NCBI RefSeq assembly: GCF_001028705.1
Contig: NZ_CP011770.1
Location: 2,917,501-2,981,500, forward strand
DNA: 64,000 bases
Reading direction: 5' to 3'
From: Croceicoccus naphthovorans
GTDB taxonomy: Bacteria > Pseudomonadota > Alphaproteobacteria > Sphingomonadales > Sphingomonadaceae
Positions within the stretch are counted from its first letter, which is position 1. The number at the start of each line of letters is the position of its first letter. The position numbers and the translations under genes are program-made. The notes beneath the pieces were generated by a model. The model was not told the origin of the DNA and searched no databases. It saw nothing but the letters and a program-made list of their open reading frames with translations. This document shows positions 56,098 to 64,000 of the stretch, one piece after another.

Positions 56098-58485
56098 ACT
56101 CGCCTGACCGGTAACAGGCGGTGTGGGGGCCTCTTCGGCAAAATTTTCAGGCTTATAGCTGTCTAGGCGGGTGCGTTTGAGCAGCAGGGCATTGACCGCG
56201 ACAAGGACGGAACTGCCGGACATCGCGATTGCTGCGACAGCGGGACTGATAATGAACGGATAGAAGACACCGGCGGCGGCGGGAAAGGCGATGACGTTGT
56301 AGGCGACCGCCCAGAACAGGTTCTGATGCATCTTTCGCAGCGTCGCACGCGACAGCTCCACCGCGCCCACAACATCGTAGGGATCACTTCGCATCAGCAC
56401 GACGTCTGCGCTTTCCATGGCCACATCGGTACCGGCCCCGATCGCAAAGCCCACATCGGCCTGGGTCAGGGCAGGCGCATCATTGATGCCATCCCCGACC
56501 ATTCCGACTCTTTTTCCTTGCGCCTGAAGCTCTTTCACCTTGTCGGCCTTCTGGCCGGGAAGCACATCGGCGAGCACGATGTCGATACCCAGTTCCTCGG
56601 CCACGCGCCGCGCGGTACCCTCATTGTCGCCGGTGAGCATGGCGACCTCGACGCCCTTGTCATGTAGCCGGGCAATCGCGGCCTTGGCCGTCGGACGCGG
56701 CGCATCGGCGATCGCGATCAGGCCTACAAGAATCCCCTGGTGAGCGACATGGACGACCGTGCGGCCCGCTCCCTTGAGTTCCTCGGCCTTGTCAGCCAGC
56801 CCTCCCAGTGAGATTGATTCTTCGTCCATCAGCCGGCGGTTGCCGAGGAAAACGGTATCGCCGTTGACCTCCGCCTGCGCCCCTCTCCCGTCGCGGTTGA
56901 GAAAATCGCGCGCTTCGGGGATCTTCAGTCCTTCGGCCTTGTCAAGGATCGCAAGGGCGAGCGGATGCTCCGATCCCTTTTCGACCGCAGCGGCCAGTAG
57001 CAACACTTGTTCGGGCATGCGGCCCTCGGCGGCCACGATATCCACGACGCGCGGTTCGCCCATCGTCAAGGTGCCGGTCTTGTCGAAGATAACGACATTG
57101 AGCTTTGTGGCGTCTTCCAGCGCCGACGCGTTCTTGAACAGAATGCCGCGACTTGCGCCGAGCCCGGTGCCGACCATGACCGCCATCGGTGTGGCCAGTC
57201 CGAGCGCATCGGGGCAGGCGATCACGAAGACCGTGATTGTCAGGGTCACGGCAAACAGCAATGTTTCACCGATCCACCAGAACCAGACAGCAAACGTTCC
57301 GAGGCCAATGACGATCGCGATCAGAACAAGCCATTGCGACGCGCGGTCGGCGAGCAATTGCGCGGGCGCCTTGGAATTCTGCGCCTCCTGCACGAGCTTC
57401 ACGATTTGCGCGAGCGCCGTGTCAGCGCCGACCTTGGTCGCCCGGTAGCGGAAACTGCCGCTCTTGTTGATGGTCGCTCCGATGACCTCGTCACCGGGTC
57501 CTTTTGCGACCGGCATGGATTCACCGGTCAGCATCGATTCATCGACCTGGGAGCTGCCTTCCAATACCTCCCCGTCTACGGGGATCTTGTTGCCCGGGCG
57601 GATGAGCACGGTGTCGCCTTCAAGGACGTCGGCCGTTGGGATTTCCTGCTCCTCGCCATCGCGCAGAACGACCGCCATTGGCGGGGCCAGATCGAGCAAT
57701 GCCCGGATCGCTGCCGAAGCGCCCGCCCGCGCGCGCATTTCCAGCCAGTGTCCGAGAAGGATGAACACAAGCAGGATCGCGACCGCCTCGTAGAATTGCA
57801 CGCCGGGGAAGAAGAACGTCGAGCCGACACTGAAGAGATAGCCGGTGCCAACGGAAAGCACGACGAGGACAGCCATATTGAGGATGCCGTTGCGCAGCGC
57901 TCGCCAGGCAGCGACCACAAATGGCCAGGCCGGATACAGCACGGCGGCGCTCGCCAATCCAAACAGCCACAGGTCGAGCTTCAGTCCGAAGGGCGGGGCC
58001 GGAGGTGTGAAAAAGCCGCCCATCGGGGAGTAAATGAAAATCGGGATCGTGAAGATGAAGGCAATCCAGAAACGGTTGCGCATGTCGCGAACCATCTCCT
58101 GCATATCCATCCCGCCTCCATGCCCCATTTCGTGGGCCATTTCGTCCTTCGCCCCGCCTTGGCGGTGATCGTGGCCGACTACCTCTCTTTCCTTGCTGTC
58201 CGTACCGCGCTCCGGTCCCCTGCCGGAGTCCGAAAGATTTGCTTCCGCCGGCTTGCAGACATGCTTCGGCACGATGCCGCCACGGCAGCGGAAGCCGCAG
58301 CTTTTGATCAGGCTCTGAAGCCGCGTCCCATCGGTCTGCGCAGGGTCGTATTCCACGGTCACGCTGCCCCCCGCGGGGTTTGCAGTGGCTCGGCTTACGC
58401 CGGCTTCATGCCGCAGCTGCTTCTCCACGCCGAGGTGATCGAGTTCTTCAAAGAGATTTCCGACTTCTAAAGTGAGTGTTGCCAA
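56092..58485 (-). CDS. Copper-type P1B ATPase with CPD motif
   Basis: A 797-aa P-type ATPase. A degenerate N-terminal metal-binding domain lacking CxxC is followed by a His/Met-rich stretch ([16 protein letters not shown]), eight helices, LTGESMPV, and TM6 with [16 protein letters not shown] near residue 422: CPD instead of CPC or CPH. Then come [11 protein letters not shown] near 467, SEHPLALAI and [12 protein letters not shown]7 has [12 protein letters not shown] and TM8 [15 protein letters not shown], Cu+-ATPase-like residues. It is therefore probably a copper or related-ion pump whose transport site differs from CopA and CopB. No CueR/CopZ genes are adjacent; PfkB lies upstream on the same strand. 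Confidence 0.88.
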   Translation of the reverse strand: MATLTLEVGNLFEELDHLGVEKQLRHEAGVSRATANPAGGSVTVEYDPAQTDGTRLQSLIKSCGFRCRGGIVPKHVCKPAEANLSDSGRGPERGTDSKEREVVGHDHRQGGAKDEMAHEMGHGGGMDMQEMVRDMRNRFWIAFIFTIPIFIYSPMGGFFTPPAPPFGLKLDLWLFGLASAAVLYPAWPFVVAAWRALRNGILNMAVLVVLSVGTGYLFSVGSTFFFPGVQFYEAVAILLVFILLGHWLEMRARAGASAAIRALLDLAPPMAVVLRDGEEQEIPTADVLEGDTVLIRPGNKIPVDGEVLEGSSQVDESMLTGESMPVAKGPGDEVIGATINKSGSFRYRATKVGADTALAQIVKLVQEAQNSKAPAQLLADRASQWLVLIAIVIGLGTFAVWFWWIGETLLFAVTLTITVFVIACPDALGLATPMAVMVGTGLGASRGILFKNASALEDATKLNVVIFDKTGTLTMGEPRVVDIVAAEGRMPEQVLLLAAAVEKGSEHPLALAILDKAEGLKIPEARDFLNRDGRGAQAEVNGDTVFLGNRRLMDEESISLGGLADKAEELKGAGRTVVHVAHQGILVGLIAIADAPRPTAKAAIARLHDKGVEVAMLTGDNEGTARRVAEELGIDIVLADVLPGQKADKVKELQAQGKRVGMVGDGINDAPALTQADVGFAIGAGTDVAMESADVVLMRSDPYDVVGAVELSRATLRKMHQNLFWAVAYNVIAFPAAAGVFYPFIISPAVAAIAMSGSSVLVAVNALLLKRTRLDSYKPENFAEEAPTPPVTGQASA

Positions 58486-58570
58486 AGCGAATTCCCTCTA
58501 GGCTGAACCATAGTGCTTCTGGATCAAGACGGTAATGAGCGCTGGCTCTTACAGTTGCTTGCCTGCCACC

Positions 58571-59500
58571 CTAGCCCTCGCTGCGCGCTCTGAGTTCGGC
58601 ATAGAGCCGCTCGACATCGCTGCGCTTGCATAGCGAAGTTCCTGGTGTAAGCGCCGTGGCAGCGCCAGCTGCCATGCCGTAAAGAAAGGCCGCCTCGGGC
58701 GCGTCGCCTGCGGCAAGGCGAACGGTCATTGCGGCAAGGAAGCTGTCTCCCGCACCGACGGCGCTTTGTGCATTGATCTTCGGGGCGGCGTGCATCACGG
58801 TCTTCTCGGGCGTGACAAGCATGGCGCCATCGCGCCCCAGAGTGAGAGCGAGCATGTCGAGGCCATTATCGCGCACGATGGCTTGGGCCGCCGTTTCCTG
58901 CTCTGCCGCGGTCGCCAGCCTTCGGCCGACGAGCGTTTCGAGTTCGCCTAGGCTCGGCTTTGCCAGGTGAACGCCGCCACCAATGCCATGCCGCAGAGCG
59001 TCTCCAGAACTGTCCAGTACCAGCTTGATGCCTCGGCGCTGGCAAATCGCACCGACGACGGCGTAGATATCGCTACGCAGGCCGCGCGGAAGACTCCCGC
59101 TTGCCACGAGATATTTGCAATCGAGCGTTTGAAGCGCTCGCAGGACGACTTCGCAGTCGCGTTCGGAGACTTCCGGACCCTGCGGCACGAAGCGAAATTC
59201 GAAATTGGTGGACCGTTCGTAGATCGCGTGGCTGATCCGCGTGGAGCCGGAGATCGAGAAGCGTTCGGCCCGCACCCTTGCTTGCTTGACGAGCTCCTGC
59301 AACACGCCGCCTGTTGCTCCACCTGCAAGATAAAGCGCGTAGGACTCGCCGCCGAGTTCATTGATGACGCGCGCAACGTTGAGACCGCCTCCGCCAGGGT
59401 AATAATGCTCATCGAATGTGCGGATCTTGTGCATCGGCTTCACCACCTCGGCCTGCGCCGCACCATCGATAGTCGGGTTGAGCGTCAGGGTGGCTATCAT
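58571..59500 (-). CDS. pfkB: PfkB-family phosphofructokinase
   Basis: A 309-aa PfkB-family sugar kinase close to 1-phosphofructokinase/Pfk-2. It starts MIATLTLNPTIDGAAQAE and has YYPGGGGLNVARVINELGG, the family signature VHLAKPSLGELE, and the catalytic GAGDSFLAAMTVRLAAGD near residue 250 with the anion-hole and catalytic Asp. It phosphorylates a fructose phosphate in the cytosol; the exact substrate (fructose 6-phosphate or 1-phosphate) is not decidable. No PTS genes are adjacent, which favours the Pfk-2 role. It lies upstream of the CPD ATPase on the same strand, 85 bp apart, and is divergent from the hydrolase gene. Confidence 0.85.
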   Translation of the reverse strand: MIATLTLNPTIDGAAQAEVVKPMHKIRTFDEHYYPGGGGLNVARVINELGGESYALYLAGGATGGVLQELVKQARVRAERFSISGSTRISHAIYERSTNFEFRFVPQGPEVSERDCEVVLRALQTLDCKYLVASGSLPRGLRSDIYAVVGAICQRRGIKLVLDSSGDALRHGIGGGVHLAKPSLGELETLVGRRLATAAEQETAAQAIVRDNGLDMLALTLGRDGAMLVTPEKTVMHAAPKINAQSAVGAGDSFLAAMTVRLAAGDAPEAAFLYGMAAGAATALTPGTSLCKRSDVERLYAELRARSEG

Positions 59501-59690
59501 GACGAGGGGATCCTTTGTCTTTTTTACGGTCTCCCCGGTTAAGACGCGGCAGGATACGCAGCCTTACGCCGCCATGATCCGCTCGTATGCCTGTCTGGTT
59601 TCGTCGGCGCTCGTCAGGCTGAGCCGCCCGTGTAACCTTGGCGACGCCAAGGCGTCTGTCCTCGCAGGCGACGCGCGAAAAATCAGAGAA

Positions 59691-60542
59691 ATGGTGCAAG
59701 ATTTGATCCTCCCTTCAAGACGCGATCGCGACCCTGAGCTATTTGTGAAGATATTTGGAAGCGGTGTCCGGACCCTGGTGTTCGTTGCGGGGCTGGGTGG
59801 GACCACGCGATATTGGGAGACGCGGGTAACCGAGCTTGCGCAAGAGCATAGAATTGTGCTCGTCGACCTCTTGGGCTTCGGACGATCGCCCAAGCCCTGG
59901 GTGAAGTATAGCGTCGAACGGCATGTCGATGCCCTGCAGCGCGTTCTCGCCCCTCTCGGGCCGGTAACGCTCGTTGGCCATTCGCTGGGCGCTTTGATTG
60001 CCGCAGCCTATGCGGCCAGACATACCGAGACTGTCGAGCGCCTCGTACTCATCAGCCTGCCTCACTTCGGATCGCAGGACGCGGCGTATACATATATGCG
60101 CCAGGGACCGGTTAAAGGAGGGCTCATATACACCAACGTCCTGTTGACCATGCTAGCCTGCATCATCACGCGCCGCCTGTTAGGGAGAATCCTGCCCTAT
60201 CTCATTCGAGATATTCCGCGCGAGGTCGTCGAAGACCTTGTCAAGCATACGTGGAGGTCATCTACCTCGTCGCTATGGGATGTTGTCTATCGCCATGATG
60301 TTGCGGACGACCTGAGAATTCTAGAGCCCGTTCACAACGTGCTTTGTATTCATGGGAGCGATGACATCATGGCACCGCTTGCGCCGGTAAGAGCGCTGGC
60401 AGAAGCTTTCTCGAATGTGCAGCTTTGTGTCCTTGAGGGGCTCGATCATCACCCCTTTCTGCGCGAGCCGGAAAGGTGCTGTGAGCTTATCGCGAGCTTT
60501 GCCGAGCAAGCGGCGCGAGAAGCCATGCTGCCGAATGGCTGA
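59691..60542 (+). CDS. Alpha/beta-hydrolase
   Basis: A 283-aa alpha/beta-hydrolase. It has the oxyanion region FVAGLGGTTRYW, VLVDLLGFGRSPKP, the nucleophile elbow VGHSLGALIAAAYAA (Ser near residue 102), the acid in HGSDDIMAPL and the His in GLDHHPFL, all in canonical order. A cap domain lies between. The substrate is unknown; esterase, lactonase or haloperoxidase-type activity are all possible. The ATG at 59691 gives a normal length; the frame is open further upstream but overlaps pfkB. It ends shortly before the lactate permease gene on the same strand. Confidence 0.82.
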   Translation: MVQDLILPSRRDRDPELFVKIFGSGVRTLVFVAGLGGTTRYWETRVTELAQEHRIVLVDLLGFGRSPKPWVKYSVERHVDALQRVLAPLGPVTLVGHSLGALIAAAYAARHTETVERLVLISLPHFGSQDAAYTYMRQGPVKGGLIYTNVLLTMLACIITRRLLGRILPYLIRDIPREVVEDLVKHTWRSSTSSLWDVVYRHDVADDLRILEPVHNVLCIHGSDDIMAPLAPVRALAEAFSNVQLCVLEGLDHHPFLREPERCCELIASFAEQAAREAMLPNG

Positions 60543-60590
60543 GCCCGCCTGACTCCTTTGGCCCCGGACGGGGAGGGCCGAGCCGCGCTG

Positions 60591-62306
60591 ATGCGGGCCG
60601 AGGGTGCCTCTGCGCCGATCTCCGCCGTAATCGCCGGCCCTCTTTCCCGTCCGATAGACGAGACGCAGTCTGACGCTGCGCACGGCCGAGCGGAGGGCGA
60701 CATTACATTCAGCCTATTTCTTGCAGCGCTTTCGCCCCTGCTCGCGGTTCTGCTTTTCCTTGTCGGTCTGCGGATGCCCGCATCGCGGGCCATGGCACTG
60801 GCCTATATCGTAACCGCTGCTGCCGGCTATTTCCTGTGGCACATGGCGCCCCGCACAATCCTGGCCGCTTCGATCGAGGGTTTGGCGATCGCGGCCTCGG
60901 TCTTGTGGATCATCTTTGGTGCGATACTTCTCTTGAGGCTCCTTACCGAAGGCGAGGCGATGGCCCGGATACGCGAAGGATTCGCGGCCATATCGCCGGA
61001 ACCGCGGGTCCAGCTCATCGTCATCAGCTGGACCTTCGGTGCTTTCCTCGAAGGCGTCGCCGGTTTCGGCACACCGGCCGCCATTACCGCTCCGCTGCTT
61101 GTGGCGCTTCGTTTCACACCCATGGCAGCCGTGTCGCTTGCACTGATTGCCAATAGCAGCCCGGTTGCCTTCGGTGCGATCGGCACGCCGGTAGCCATCG
61201 GGCTACGCGAAGGACTTCGTCAACCCGCCGCAGATGGCGGGCTCGATAGTCTGATTGAAAACTCGGCGCAGGTGGCAGCTGCAATTGATCTGACTACCGG
61301 ATCGCTCGTCCCGTTCGCGCTCATCCTTATCTACTCGCGGTTCTTTTCCGAAGAACGAAGCTGGTCCAGTGCGCTGGGATATTGGCGGTTCGCTCTGTTT
61401 GCCGGTCTTGCTTACACCATACCTGCCTTTGTCGTCAGTGCGACGCTAGGTCCCGAACTTCCCGCGCTTGTCGGCGCGCTCTGTGCCATCGTGCTCGTGG
61501 TACCAGCAGCACGGCACGGCTTTCTCATGCCCCGCTCGAGCGGGGCTGATCCGGGTGCGCCGATTGCCGTAGAACCGTCACGCGTTACACTGAAGCGAGC
61601 CTGGGCACCCTATCTCTTGCTCGCCGCGCTCCTTCTCGTGAGCCGCGCAGATCTGTTGCCGGTCAAACAGGCCTTGCAGGACGTCTCTTTTGCCTGGGAT
61701 TCGGTTCTGGGGACGCAGATCAACATAGCGCTTGCGCCGCTATATTTGCCTGGTTCGATGTTTTTGATCGCGGGTCTCTTGGCCGTCTGTATTTTGCCTC
61801 TCGACAGTGAGCGTCTACGCAGCGCTGGCCGGGACACTCTGAAGATCACGGCCGCAAGCGCGGTGACGCTTGCGGCGGCGGTCCCGATGGTGCGCGTCTT
61901 TGTGTATTCGGGAATCAATTCGGACGGTTTGCCGAGCATGCCAATGGCGCTTTCAGTTCTTGCGGCCGATGCCGCCGGACAGAACTGGCCGGTGATTGCA
62001 CCATTTATCGGAGCGCTGGGCAGTTTTCTCTCAGGAAGCGCGACCTTCAGCAATATGACATTTGCCCTGTTTCAGTTCACCGCAGCCAATCAGGCCGGAC
62101 TGCCACCGGAAACCGTCCTTGGCGCCCAGATCCTTGGCGCCAGCGCGGGGAACATGGTGTCGGTCGTCAATGTGGTGGCAGCTGCAGCCGTCGTCGGCCG
62201 TGTCGGGCGCGAGGGAGAGATCATCCGGGTCACGCTTGTGCCAATGCTCGCCTATACTGCCGCCGTTGGCCTTGTCGCAGCTGCCGCAATCGGGTTCGCA
62301 CGATGA
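60591..62306 (+). CDS. lldP: L-lactate permease (LctP family)
   Basis: A 571-aa permease with about 13-14 helices and family blocks EGxA-type [43 protein letters not shown] and [16 protein letters not shown], which identify LctP/GlcA lactate/glycolate permeases. It imports lactate (or glycolate) with protons. The first 40 residues before the first helix ([21 protein letters not shown]) are poorly conserved, so the true start is uncertain; ATG 60591 or a TTG at 60558. It overlaps the antiporter gene by ATGA. No lactate dehydrogenase gene is in the window, so how lactate is used is unknown. Confidence 0.88.
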   Translation: MRAEGASAPISAVIAGPLSRPIDETQSDAAHGRAEGDITFSLFLAALSPLLAVLLFLVGLRMPASRAMALAYIVTAAAGYFLWHMAPRTILAASIEGLAIAASVLWIIFGAILLLRLLTEGEAMARIREGFAAISPEPRVQLIVISWTFGAFLEGVAGFGTPAAITAPLLVALRFTPMAAVSLALIANSSPVAFGAIGTPVAIGLREGLRQPAADGGLDSLIENSAQVAAAIDLTTGSLVPFALILIYSRFFSEERSWSSALGYWRFALFAGLAYTIPAFVVSATLGPELPALVGALCAIVLVVPAARHGFLMPRSSGADPGAPIAVEPSRVTLKRAWAPYLLLAALLLVSRADLLPVKQALQDVSFAWDSVLGTQINIALAPLYLPGSMFLIAGLLAVCILPLDSERLRSAGRDTLKITAASAVTLAAAVPMVRVFVYSGINSDGLPSMPMALSVLAADAAGQNWPVIAPFIGALGSFLSGSATFSNMTFALFQFTAANQAGLPPETVLGAQILGASAGNMVSVVNVVAAAAVVGRVGREGEIIRVTLVPMLAYTAAVGLVAAAAIGFAR

Positions 62307-63541
62307 TCGAGCATGTGCTGCATCTCATTCTCCTGCTGCTGGCGGCGAGATCCTTCGGAGAGATTGCAACGCGCCTCGGCCAGCCCGCGCTGGTGGGGGA
62401 GATCGGGGCCGGGCTAATACTGGCGGTTTTGGCGGCCTCCCTCAACGCTCCGTTTCTCGCCGAATTGTCGCGCAGCGCCTTTCTCGACCTTGCCGCCGAG
62501 TTCGGAATTTTCTTCCTGCTGCTGCTTGCCGGCCTCGAAATTGCCCCCGGAGAGCTGTTCAGACATTCGGGTCGCTCGGCTGCCGTGGCGCTCGGAGGCG
62601 TGCTGTTGCCACTCGCTTTGGGCATGGCCCTTGCGTGGTGGGTGCTTCCCGACAACCCGATGAAATTCGTCCAGGCTCTGCTGGTCGGCGTTGCATTGTC
62701 AATTTCTGCGGTCCCGGTCGCCATCGGCGTGTTCATGGATCTCGGCATGGTCCACACCCCAACCGGTCGCACGGTGATCGCCGCTGCAATTCTCGACGAT
62801 ATCATCGGACTTGTGCTCCTCGCGATCTTGACCGGCGCAATTGCGGCAGGTTCCGTCCCGGGGATTGGGGCGATGTTGCCGCTGCTTGGCAAAGCCGCGC
62901 TGTTCTTCCTCATTGTCGCTGCCGCCGGCTATTTCGGGGCGCCGAGGATCGCCAATCTGATCTCGCGCCTGCGGATTCCCGCCCCTGAGTTTACCGCGCT
63001 CATTCTGACAGCCTTGGGGTTTGCAGGGCTGGCCGAACTGCTTGGCATGGACTTCATCATCGGAGCCTTCGCCGCCGCCCTTCTGTTCAACGCCAAGAGC
63101 CTGGGTCAAGCCTCTTTCGCGCGCCTGAAAGCAACGGTCAGCGATCTCACGATGGGCTTGCTGGCCCCGCTTTTCTTTCTTTCGATCGGTATTCGCGTGG
63201 ATTTCGCGGCCCTTGCCATCATTCCTGGCATCGTGCTGGCGCTGATTCTAGTCGCACTTATGGGCAAGATCATTGGCGCCGGGCTTCCTGCTCTGCTTTC
63301 TGGTCTCACCCGCAAGGAGGCGCTCGGGGTCGGGTTCGGCATGAGCGGCCGCGGGGCGGTTGAATTGATCATCGTGAGTATCGCATGGGAGGCAGGGCTC
63401 TTCGATTATCCCGGCACGGTCGTCGCCAATCTCTTTTCCGCTCTCGTCCTCATGGCGCTCGTCACCACGATTGTCACACCCATCGGACTGCGCTGGCTTT
63501 TTCGCGAGCGGGGGCAGCAGGGCTGTAATCGGCCGGGCTGA
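62303..63541 (+). CDS. CPA2-family cation:proton antiporter
   Basis: A 412-aa monovalent cation:proton antiporter (KefB/NapA-like) with about 12-13 helices. It has [16 protein letters not shown], the [14 protein letters not shown] unwound segment, [14 protein letters not shown] (Asp-Asp ion-binding pair near residue 165) and [16 protein letters not shown] near the end. No RCK/TrkA-N domain is attached. It probably exchanges Na+ or K+ for H+; coupling to the proton-driven lactate permease by overlap is notable. The PEP synthase gene begins 120 bp downstream on the same strand. Confidence 0.85.
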   Translation: MIEHVLHLILLLLAARSFGEIATRLGQPALVGEIGAGLILAVLAASLNAPFLAELSRSAFLDLAAEFGIFFLLLLAGLEIAPGELFRHSGRSAAVALGGVLLPLALGMALAWWVLPDNPMKFVQALLVGVALSISAVPVAIGVFMDLGMVHTPTGRTVIAAAILDDIIGLVLLAILTGAIAAGSVPGIGAMLPLLGKAALFFLIVAAAGYFGAPRIANLISRLRIPAPEFTALILTALGFAGLAELLGMDFIIGAFAAALLFNAKSLGQASFARLKATVSDLTMGLLAPLFFLSIGIRVDFAALAIIPGIVLALILVALMGKIIGAGLPALLSGLTRKEALGVGFGMSGRGAVELIIVSIAWEAGLFDYPGTVVANLFSALVLMALVTTIVTPIGLRWLFRERGQQGCNRPG

Positions 63542-63661
63542 AAACCGTCTCACCATATGGACGATGCTTCGGCGGCGACGGGTAAGATTTAGCCGCCGCT
63601 CGAGGCAACGTCCACGTTCGACCACTGCCGAGCACCGCTCGCGAATGACCCGGAGATTTCG

Positions 63662-64000
63662 ATGCCCGACGCCCTTATTGCCTGGTTTGAGGATATTGGA
63701 CGCGGCGACGTCGCCATGGTTGGCGGAAAGAATGCTTCGCTCGGTGAGATGGTCGGCGCGCTGTCGAAGCGCGGTATCAGAGTGCCGGGAGGCTTCGCCA
63801 CAACGGCGCAGGCCTATCGGCACTATATCGCGGCCAACGGCATTGAACCCGAAATGAGGCGCTGGATCGAAGCGCTCGATGCCGGGCGCGCCTCGCTTCA
63901 AGTGGCAGGTGCTGCGATCCGGCATGCGTTTCTGGAAGGGGCGTTTCCACCGGAGATCGAGGCGGCCATCGGTGAAGCCTATGACGCTTTGTCTGCGCGC
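63662..64000 (+). CDS. ppsA: Phosphoenolpyruvate synthase, 5' part (continues beyond window)
   Basis: The first 113 codons are visible: MPDALIAWFEDIGRGDVAMVGGKNASLGEM, then PGGFATTAQAYRHYI, the conserved start of PEP synthase/pyruvate phosphate dikinase N-terminal ATP-grasp domains (GGKNASLGEM and VPGGFATT). The enzyme converts pyruvate, ATP and water to PEP, AMP and phosphate, opening gluconeogenesis from lactate. The AMP it releases could feed the AMP phosphorylase or PPK systems of the same island (inference). The rest of the gene lies outside the window. Confidence 0.85.
   Translation, partial: MPDALIAWFEDIGRGDVAMVGGKNASLGEMVGALSKRGIRVPGGFATTAQAYRHYIAANGIEPEMRRWIEALDAGRASLQVAGAAIRHAFLEGAFPPEIEAAIGEAYDALSAR

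Noticed and set aside
57007..58470. 487-codon plus-strand open frame opposite the P1B ATPase
   Set aside because: Shadow of the conserved ATPase; no start signal and no recognised motif.

Overview
The window looks like accessory DNA (a large plasmid, an integrative element or a genomic island) from a high-GC alphaproteobacterium, most likely a sphingomonad of the Erythrobacteraceae/Sphingomonadaceae type. This rests on recognised gene families (strawberry-notch methylase/helicase, CHC2/Toprim primase-like protein, ParB, ArdC, DUF2493 protein, several metal-efflux systems) and on gene style. No rRNA or tRNA genes and no CRISPR array were seen.

Positions 1-12 kb carry backbone and stability genes: a divergently controlled hipBA pair (hipA cut by the window edge), a primase-like protein, and a 1,417-codon strawberry-notch gene split by a 3.7-kb element. 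That element encodes three tandem tyrosine recombinases (a RIT, recombinase-in-trio, element) between perfect 90-bp inverted repeats. A Phd/YefM-RelE/ParE toxin-antitoxin pair follows. Positions 12-22 kb hold a ParB-like gene and a czcCBA operon whose facing 3' ends are both cut at one IS5-family (IS427-group) insertion sequence, then ArdC, a small unknown protein and a DUF2493 protein. These backbone genes share an ATCAGGAG ribosome-binding leader.

Positions 22-41 kb are a metal-homeostasis island. It contains a DmeF-like CDF exporter, a complete second czcCBA operon headed by a small His-rich exported protein, and a tightly overlapping operon of a P1B-4 ATPase, a STAS-like protein, a CDF-like protein, an unknown membrane protein and a CzcD-like CDF. 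A TonB receptor, a MerR regulator divergent from another CDF protein, and a cytochrome c-FTR1 iron permease follow. The TonB receptor and the permease carry near-identical TGC-N9-GCA boxes upstream, suggesting a shared iron-type regulator. Positions 40.5-46.1 kb are a TetR-controlled ABC exporter resembling E. coli cecR-ybhGFSR.

Positions 46-64 kb are a metabolic island: class I PPK2, an ECF sigma factor with a Cys-rich tail, and a coupled operon encoding a beta-CASP MBL protein, an archaeal-type AMP phosphorylase, a PRPP-synthetase-like protein, a type II (archaeal-type) GAPDH and a small conserved protein. Around it lie an ATP-grasp-like protein, an AidB-like acyl-CoA dehydrogenase, a P1B ATPase with a CPD motif, a PfkB kinase, an alpha/beta hydrolase, a lactate permease, a CPA2 antiporter and the start of PEP synthase. 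I infer an energy- and phosphate-salvage programme linking RNA/nucleotide breakdown, polyphosphate and lower glycolysis/gluconeogenesis. The least described part is the AMP phosphorylase/PRPP/GAPDH-II operon.
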